Shown here: positions 59,453 to 64,000 of the stretch, piece after piece | Position numbering within the stretch: the stretch's first letter is position 1 | Layout: each line of letters opens with the position of its first letter | Assembly: GCF_016031635.1 (NCBI RefSeq) | Contig: NZ_JACEGD010000017.1 | Coordinates: 124,001-188,000, forward strand | Direction of reading: 5' to 3' | DNA: 64,000 nucleotides | Origin: Bradyrhizobium diversitatis | GTDB taxonomy: Bacteria; Pseudomonadota; Alphaproteobacteria; Rhizobiales; Xanthobacteraceae | The notes under the pieces: model-generated | Databases searched by the model: none | The model's input: only the letters and a program-made list of their open reading frames with translations | What the model was told of the DNA's origin: nothing | Position numbers and translations under genes: made by a program

Positions 59453-60088
59453 ATGAAGCCGACGTACTATCTATGCGCGGCGCTCTCGCTCTGGCTATTT
59501 GGCAGCCGCGCGGAGGCGCATCCCCACGTATGGGTGACGTTCCACAGCGAAGTGCTCTACGCGGCGGATGGCGCCATGACCGGCGTCCGTCATGCATGGA
59601 CTTTCGACGACATGTTTTCGGCCTATGCGCTTCAGGGCATTTCGCACTCCAAAAAAGGGCAGTACACGCGGGAGGAACTGGCCTCACTCGCGCAGACCAA
59701 CGTGGATTCCCTGAAGGAGTATGCCTACTTCACTTATGCTCGCACCGAGGGCAAGAAGCTGAAGTTTGCCGATCCTGTCGACTATTGGCTTGAATACAAG
59801 AATGGTGCGCTCACCCTGCACTTCACCTTGCCACTTAAAGGGGCCGCATCCGCTAAGGCCATGCAGATCGAGATCTACGACCCCACGATCTTCGTGGATT
59901 TCGAATTCGCCAAGGACAAGCCGGTTTCCTTGAGCGGCGCGCCGCAATGCGCCGTGACCTACGATCTTCCGCATCAGCCGACGGCGGCCGAGCAAGCGCG
60001 GCTCAGCCAGTTCGACATCGTGCCACTTGATTCCTCCAGCACCTACGGAGAAACGTTCGCCAACAAGATCCTGGTGAAATGCCCATGA
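59453..60088 (+). CDS. DUF1007-family exported protein
   Basis: The longer frame from 59345 has a poor start; the ATG at 59453 follows GGAG and yields a signal peptide (MKPTYYLCAALSLWLFGSRAEA). The mature 190-residue protein begins HPHVWVTF, the hallmark of DUF1007 proteins, where the new N-terminal His residues may bind metal as soon as the signal peptide is removed. DUF1007 genes are routinely paired with NicO-type transporters, as here: the stop overlaps the next ATG (ATGA). Confidence 0.85.
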   Translation: MKPTYYLCAALSLWLFGSRAEAHPHVWVTFHSEVLYAADGAMTGVRHAWTFDDMFSAYALQGISHSKKGQYTREELASLAQTNVDSLKEYAYFTYARTEGKKLKFADPVDYWLEYKNGALTLHFTLPLKGAASAKAMQIEIYDPTIFVDFEFAKDKPVSLSGAPQCAVTYDLPHQPTAAEQARLSQFDIVPLDSSSTYGETFANKILVKCP

Positions 60089-61212
60089 CCAGATCGCGCA
60101 AAATCTCGTTGGTCGCCCTGACGGCATTTCTCATGCTCTGCGCGACCGGAACCGTCTCGGCACGGGCCGCGCCATTCGGCGCACCGCATCCTGCAACGGC
60201 TATGTCCTCATCCGGCCTCATGGGCTGGATATTTGCCGAACAGGCCGCCTTCTACCGTTCGCTGTCGGGCTTCATCCGGGCGTCGAAGGAGGATAAGGTC
60301 GCAATGTGGGCGTTGTTCGGCATTTCCTTTGTCTACGGCATCTTCCATGCCATAGGTCCCGGGCATGGCAAGGCCGTGATCTCGTCCTATCTCGTCGCCA
60401 ATGACGAGACCTGGCGCCGCGGCGTCGCCCTGTCGTTTGTATCCGCGGGCATCCAGTCGATCGTTGCGATTATTGTTGTGGCCATCGCAGCCGTTCTGCT
60501 TGGCGCAACAGCCAAGGCAATCGGGCTGGCCGTCCGTCTGGTCGAGGTCATAAGCTACATCCTCGTTATCATGATTGGCCTGAGGCTCCTCTACGTAAAG
60601 AGCCGCGGTTTCCTGATCGCCTGCCGCGAACTGACCTGGCGCCGAGCGCCGGACCTCGCCCTCGCGTCCGTGTCCGCGGGCCATGCGTCAAGCACCATGG
60701 CCTTTCAATCAATAGGCCAGCGGCCTCGTGCGATGGCCATGCGTGGCGGGCAATGCCAGGTTGACGGGTGCATCGCTCACGGCTTCCAATGCGATGGCGA
60801 TCACGATCATCACGCCTCGGCCTGGGGCCATGCCCATGGGCCCGAGCCCACCGACCTTGCTGGCGACGGCGGCTGGCAGCGAGGGCTGGCCGCGGTCGTT
60901 GCCGTCGGACTGCGTCCCTGCTCCGGTGCTATCATCGTGCTGATCTTCGCGCTGGCGCAGGATCTGTTCTGGACTGGTGTAGGCGCAACGTTGGTCATGG
61001 GATTGGGAACGGCGATCAGCGTGGCAGGGATCGCAACTTTTGCTGTCGGCGCGCGGCGCGCGGCAAGCCGCATCGCTGAGTCACGTGCTGGAACGGGCAT
61101 GCTTATCGTGCGAGCGATCGAAATCGGCGCGTCCACGTTCATCGTTGCGTTCGGGGGACTATTACTCGCCGGATATCTTGCGAGCGAGCAGCTCTGGATG
61201 TTTACTGGATAA
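60085..61212 (+). CDS. NicO/RcnA-like nickel-cobalt transporter
   Basis: From ATG 60085 (coupled to DUF1007) the protein has 375 residues: an exported N-terminus, then spans with SFVYGIFHAIGPGHGKAVISSYLVANDETWRRGVALSF, the NicO family signature. A His/Asp/Cys-rich cytoplasmic loop (DGDHDHHASAWGHAHGPEP) near the middle is followed by VGLRPCSGAIIVLIFALAQ. RcnA-type proteins export Ni2+/Co2+. Paired with the DUF1007 protein it may instead handle zinc, given the neighbourhood; this cannot be decided from sequence. Confidence 0.85.
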   Translation: MTRSRKISLVALTAFLMLCATGTVSARAAPFGAPHPATAMSSSGLMGWIFAEQAAFYRSLSGFIRASKEDKVAMWALFGISFVYGIFHAIGPGHGKAVISSYLVANDETWRRGVALSFVSAGIQSIVAIIVVAIAAVLLGATAKAIGLAVRLVEVISYILVIMIGLRLLYVKSRGFLIACRELTWRRAPDLALASVSAGHASSTMAFQSIGQRPRAMAMRGGQCQVDGCIAHGFQCDGDHDHHASAWGHAHGPEPTDLAGDGGWQRGLAAVVAVGLRPCSGAIIVLIFALAQDLFWTGVGATLVMGLGTAISVAGIATFAVGARRAASRIAESRAGTGMLIVRAIEIGASTFIVAFGGLLLAGYLASEQLWMFTG

Positions 61213-61254
61213 CGTCAATGACGATAAGCAGCCTTTGGCCGAATCCGGCTCCGA

Positions 61255-61770
61255 CTATTGCTTCGGTAGCAGCTTCACTCCAGGTGCCGGCTCCTTGTAA
61301 TCAGCCGCAGACTTGCCGTCCATGGGAATTTCTATCCAGCGGTGAATACCGCTTTCGCATTCCTGCACCACGGGGAAATACAGCATCTGGCCCGGCACGA
61401 GGTCGTCGGTCAGGTAGGTCGACAGGACGAACTCGTCGTAGAAGTCGTCGGGCAGGCGGCCGCTCCAGGAGACTTCCTTGACGCCTTCGGTGACGCTGCC
61501 GTGGAACATCGCGTAGGGCTTGTCGTACTTGCCCTTCACGAGGTCGAGCTGCCAGCCGGGCTTCGGCATCGGTTTCACGCCGACGACGCCAACGGGAATC
61601 TGGACGCGGACCTTGACGGTCGGCGAATTTCCGCAGCCATGCGGTACCCGGAAGGTGGCGAGATAGGGGCCGCCGATTGCGGCCTCCTTCTGCCCCAGCG
61701 TTGTATGGGCCTGCGCGGCTGTGCCGGCACACAGGGCGGCCGCGATGACGATCAGTGCGGTCGTACGCAT
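61255..61770 (-). CDS. YcnI-family (DUF1775) exported protein
   Basis: 171 residues with a signal peptide (MRTTALIVIAAALCAGTAAQA); the mature protein starts with His-Thr (HTTLGQKEAAIGGPY), as in YcnI proteins where the N-terminal His is a copper ligand. The domain contains HGCGNSPTVKVRVQIPVGV and VSWSGRLPDDFYDEFVLSTYL. YcnI proteins are periplasmic copper-binding factors. It sits 47 bases after the TonB receptor gene on the same strand, so the two probably act together in metal uptake. Confidence 0.83.
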   Translation of the reverse strand: MRTTALIVIAAALCAGTAAQAHTTLGQKEAAIGGPYLATFRVPHGCGNSPTVKVRVQIPVGVVGVKPMPKPGWQLDLVKGKYDKPYAMFHGSVTEGVKEVSWSGRLPDDFYDEFVLSTYLTDDLVPGQMLYFPVVQECESGIHRWIEIPMDGKSAADYKEPAPGVKLLPKQ

Positions 61771-61817
61771 GGTGTTTTTTCCTTCATTTGCGATGCGCTG
61801 GACGGTGACCGGCGTCT

Positions 61818-63995
61818 CTACATCCTGTAACGGACGCCACCATAGATCGAGCGGCCGGTGCCGGGATTGAAGAGCTCCATGTTGGGGGTCGCCGTTCCAA
61901 CCGTGACGGTGCTCGAGATGTAGCGTTTGTCGAGCAGGTTACGTCCTTCGACGTAGCCCGACCAGCCGCTTCCCGTGTCATAGCCGATCTTGAAGTTCAA
62001 CAATGCGTACGGATCGACCGTGAGGGTGTTGGCGTTGTCCGCGAAAAAGGCCTGCGGCATCCACTCGACGTTCGGTCCGGCGTAGAAGCCGTTCGGGTGC
62101 TTGTACAGCACCTCGGCGCGGACGTAGTGCGGCGGGGCGCCCGGCAAGCGGTTGTTGCCCCAGATCGCATCGTCGTCGAAGCGGAAGTCGCTGTAGGTGT
62201 AGGTGACATTGAACCAGAACCGGTCATCCTGGGCGAAGGTCGATTTGAGGAACGCAACGCCGAACCCGGCTTCGATGCCCTGATGCAACGTGCGGCCCGC
62301 ATTCGTCTGAACGCAGGGGTTCGTGTAGAACGGATTGACCACGACCGTCAGGCACTGCAACTCGTTCCGGATGTTGGCGCGATAGAGCGAGATATCCCAT
62401 GTGAGATCCGGTCTGCGGCCGCGCGTGCCGACCTCGTAAGTGGTCGCGGTCTGCGCATCGACGTTCGAACTGGCCGGCGACGCGAACGTGTTCACGTCGA
62501 AGGTCGGTACCTCGGCGCTGCGCGAGATGTTGCCGAAGACCTGCCATGCCGGATCGACGTCCCAGAGCATGCCGACTTTCGGACTGAGGATGTCCCAGGT
62601 GCGGCGGCCGGACTGGTCGCCATCCGACAGGAACCGGTCCTGCTGCTCGCGGATGGCATGCATGAACTGCCCGCCGGCAACGAGCGCGACATTCGGCAGT
62701 ACAAAGAACGAGTTCTCGCCGTAGACGGAAACATTCACCGACTTCCAGAGATTGGACGAGGCGAGCGCGCCCTTCACCGCGCCGGGCAGGTTGACGTACT
62801 GATTGATGTCGATCGTTCCGTTCTGGAGATTGACGCCCGTGATCAGCCGGTTGCGGAAACCTGCGATGAGGCGGTCGTCGGTTGCGCGCGCGAATGCGCC
62901 ATAGTCCCGTGCGGTGAAGTCCAGGTACTGGAAGATCGGATGGTCGACGTGGCGGTCGAGGCCGAAGATGCTGAAATCCAAGACGGTATTGTCGAAGCGC
63001 AAGGTCGTCTTGTTGGCGAGACGCACCGTGTCGATGTTGCGCTGCTGGTTTTGCAGCACGAACGTCGGGTTCGCCGCCTGCGGTGTGGTGAGTGCCGCCG
63101 TTTTGGTGACTTCGCCGGGTATCTCCGCGCGCCATCGGCCCGCGTTGATGTAGAAACGCGTCTCGGCATCCGGCGAAAACTGATAGCCGAAATTCGCGTT
63201 GTGGCGTTCGGTATCGGTTCTGCTGTGCTCGCGGTATCCATCCTCGCGCTGCGCCGAGGCCGTGATGAAGTAGTCGGCAGGTCCGTAGGCTCCGCCGGAA
63301 CTGGTCTGGGTCTTCACATAGCCGAAGCTGCCGGCATCGAAGCGCGCTTCGAAGGGCGAAGCATCGCGCCCCGTCGGCATGACGAAATTGATGGCACCAC
63401 CGAGCGAGTTGGATCCATAGCGCAGCGCGTTGGCGCCCTTGTACACCTCGACATAGCGGTAGGCGGTCGGATCGATCTCGAACAGATCGAACAGTCCGTC
63501 GGCGGTGTTGATCGGAATGCCGTCCATGAACGGGTTGATGCCGCGATTGCCGTAGCTGCGCGACAGGCCGGAACCGCGGATCGAAATCCGGCCGTCGGGC
63601 CCCCATCGGGTCTGGATCAGCACGCCCGGCACCCAGCCGAGGATGTCCTTCACCGTATTGGCGGGGCCGTTCTTGTAGGCGGTATCGGGAACGACCTCGA
63701 CGCCGCCGGGCGCGCGGTCGATCTCGGCCGTGGCTTGCGCGGTGTTCGGCACCGTCAGACTGCCGGTGCCGGTCGAGCCCAATTGAGCTGACGTGGTTGT
63801 AACGGGCTGAGGCGCGCGCTGGCTCCGTGCGGTCCGATTGGCCTGGCTTCTCGACTGAGGCGCGCGGCTCACAACCTTGGGCTTTTGCTGAGGGGCCTCC
63901 ACGGTGACGGGAGGCAGGTTTGGGGAAGACTGCGCGTGAGCCGGTGAAGCGAGGATGAGCGCGGAGCCTGCGAGCAAACAGCTGCGCAGCCGCAT
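61818..63995 (-). CDS. TonB-dependent receptor (FecA/ferric-chelate-like)
   Basis: This 725-residue outer-membrane receptor has a signal peptide (LLAGSALILASPAHA), a Pro/Gln/Arg-rich linker, a plug domain (PGGVEVVPDTAYKNGPANTVKDILGWVPGVLI, ISIRGSGLSRSYGNRGI), and a 22-strand barrel ending RSIYGGVRYRM. The terminal residue is Met rather than Phe. The substrate is unknown; the FecA-like plug suggests a metal chelate. The ATG is 5 bases from the window end, so its promoter is outside and regulation cannot be assessed. Operon with the YcnI-type gene. Confidence 0.85.
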   Translation of the reverse strand: MRLRSCLLAGSALILASPAHAQSSPNLPPVTVEAPQQKPKVVSRAPQSRSQANRTARSQRAPQPVTTTSAQLGSTGTGSLTVPNTAQATAEIDRAPGGVEVVPDTAYKNGPANTVKDILGWVPGVLIQTRWGPDGRISIRGSGLSRSYGNRGINPFMDGIPINTADGLFDLFEIDPTAYRYVEVYKGANALRYGSNSLGGAINFVMPTGRDASPFEARFDAGSFGYVKTQTSSGGAYGPADYFITASAQREDGYREHSRTDTERHNANFGYQFSPDAETRFYINAGRWRAEIPGEVTKTAALTTPQAANPTFVLQNQQRNIDTVRLANKTTLRFDNTVLDFSIFGLDRHVDHPIFQYLDFTARDYGAFARATDDRLIAGFRNRLITGVNLQNGTIDINQYVNLPGAVKGALASSNLWKSVNVSVYGENSFFVLPNVALVAGGQFMHAIREQQDRFLSDGDQSGRRTWDILSPKVGMLWDVDPAWQVFGNISRSAEVPTFDVNTFASPASSNVDAQTATTYEVGTRGRRPDLTWDISLYRANIRNELQCLTVVVNPFYTNPCVQTNAGRTLHQGIEAGFGVAFLKSTFAQDDRFWFNVTYTYSDFRFDDDAIWGNNRLPGAPPHYVRAEVLYKHPNGFYAGPNVEWMPQAFFADNANTLTVDPYALLNFKIGYDTGSGWSGYVEGRNLLDKRYISSTVTVGTATPNMELFNPGTGRSIYGGVRYRM

Positions 63996-64000
63996 GACGG

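Noticed and set aside
62097..63791. 564-aa plus-strand and 460-aa minus-strand ORFs inside the last TonB receptor gene
   Set aside because: The receptor frame has a signal peptide, plug and barrel; the other two are shadows produced by GC-rich codon bias.

Overview
The window is high-GC DNA from an alphaproteobacterium, most likely in or near Bradyrhizobium/Nitrobacteraceae. I judge this from gene content and codon bias only; there is no rRNA or other phylogenetic marker in the window. It has two parts: an accessory, defence-rich left third (about 1-20 kb) and a metal (mainly zinc) acquisition and envelope region on the right (about 28-64 kb). Ordinary metabolic and transport genes lie between them.

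Left part. The window opens inside a hipA-like kinase gene. Small genes of unknown function follow, then a GSU2403-type nucleotidyltransferase-fold protein whose start codon abuts four copies of a 12-bp half-site arranged as two inverted repeats. A 49-nt 3' half of a CAU tRNA (4695-4743, minus strand) has no 5' half and looks like an attachment-site scar. To its right is a run of defence-type genes: a truncated HEPN-like gene, a PHP-phosphoesterase/SMC-like ATPase (TrlF type), a PD-(D/E)XK nuclease, a Mokosh type I pair (kinase-helicase plus phospholipase-D nuclease), and a 1,300-residue nuclease/STAND-NTPase/repeat protein resembling Avs proteins. The Mokosh pair is rearranged. The helicase stops after its motif-IV-like region on the plus strand, and the missing motif V-VI part lies on the minus strand directly upstream of and overlapping the PLD gene. 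This is what a roughly 2.16-kb inversion of an original mkoA-mkoB operon would leave.

Middle. A broken oligopeptide-permease fragment marks the edge of the island. Next comes an unusual open reading frame that fuses a LysR DNA-binding domain to a soluble methyl-accepting chemotaxis signalling domain. Asparaginase, L-serine dehydratase, a NUDIX hydrolase, an alpha/beta hydrolase lacking its nucleophile serine, and an SbmA/BacA-like peptide transporter follow.

Right part. Palindromes of the Zur-box type (GTAAT-n-ATTAC or GTTATA-TATAAC) occur at 30853, 33350/33372, 39109 and 43142. They sit in front of a zinc ABC transporter (znuCBA), a HupE operon divergent from zur itself, an ABC-2 exporter/mepA operon divergent from a TonB receptor/PepSY operon, and a long operon with two COG0523 (CobW-like) GTPases, a second zinc-type ABC transporter and two cell-wall enzymes. 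An ArsR/SmtB regulator with its own palindromic operator and a tandem-duplicated His-rich protein lie beside znuCBA. Further right is a four-gene, ATGA-coupled operon of three SPFH (HflK/HflC-like) membrane proteins, one with 16 His in its first 32 residues, followed by a P1B-type metal ATPase. I consider this the best candidate for an undescribed metal-trafficking membrane complex. Two 127-residue DUF2946 paralogues flank a graveyard of broken genes (Rieske dioxygenase and ribonucleotide reductase C-termini). DUF1007/NicO nickel-cobalt export-type genes and a YcnI/TonB-receptor pair close the window.

Limits: all family calls are from reading translations by eye. No database search, alignment or structure prediction was run. 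Start codons were chosen from ribosome-binding sites, operon overlaps and family N-termini.
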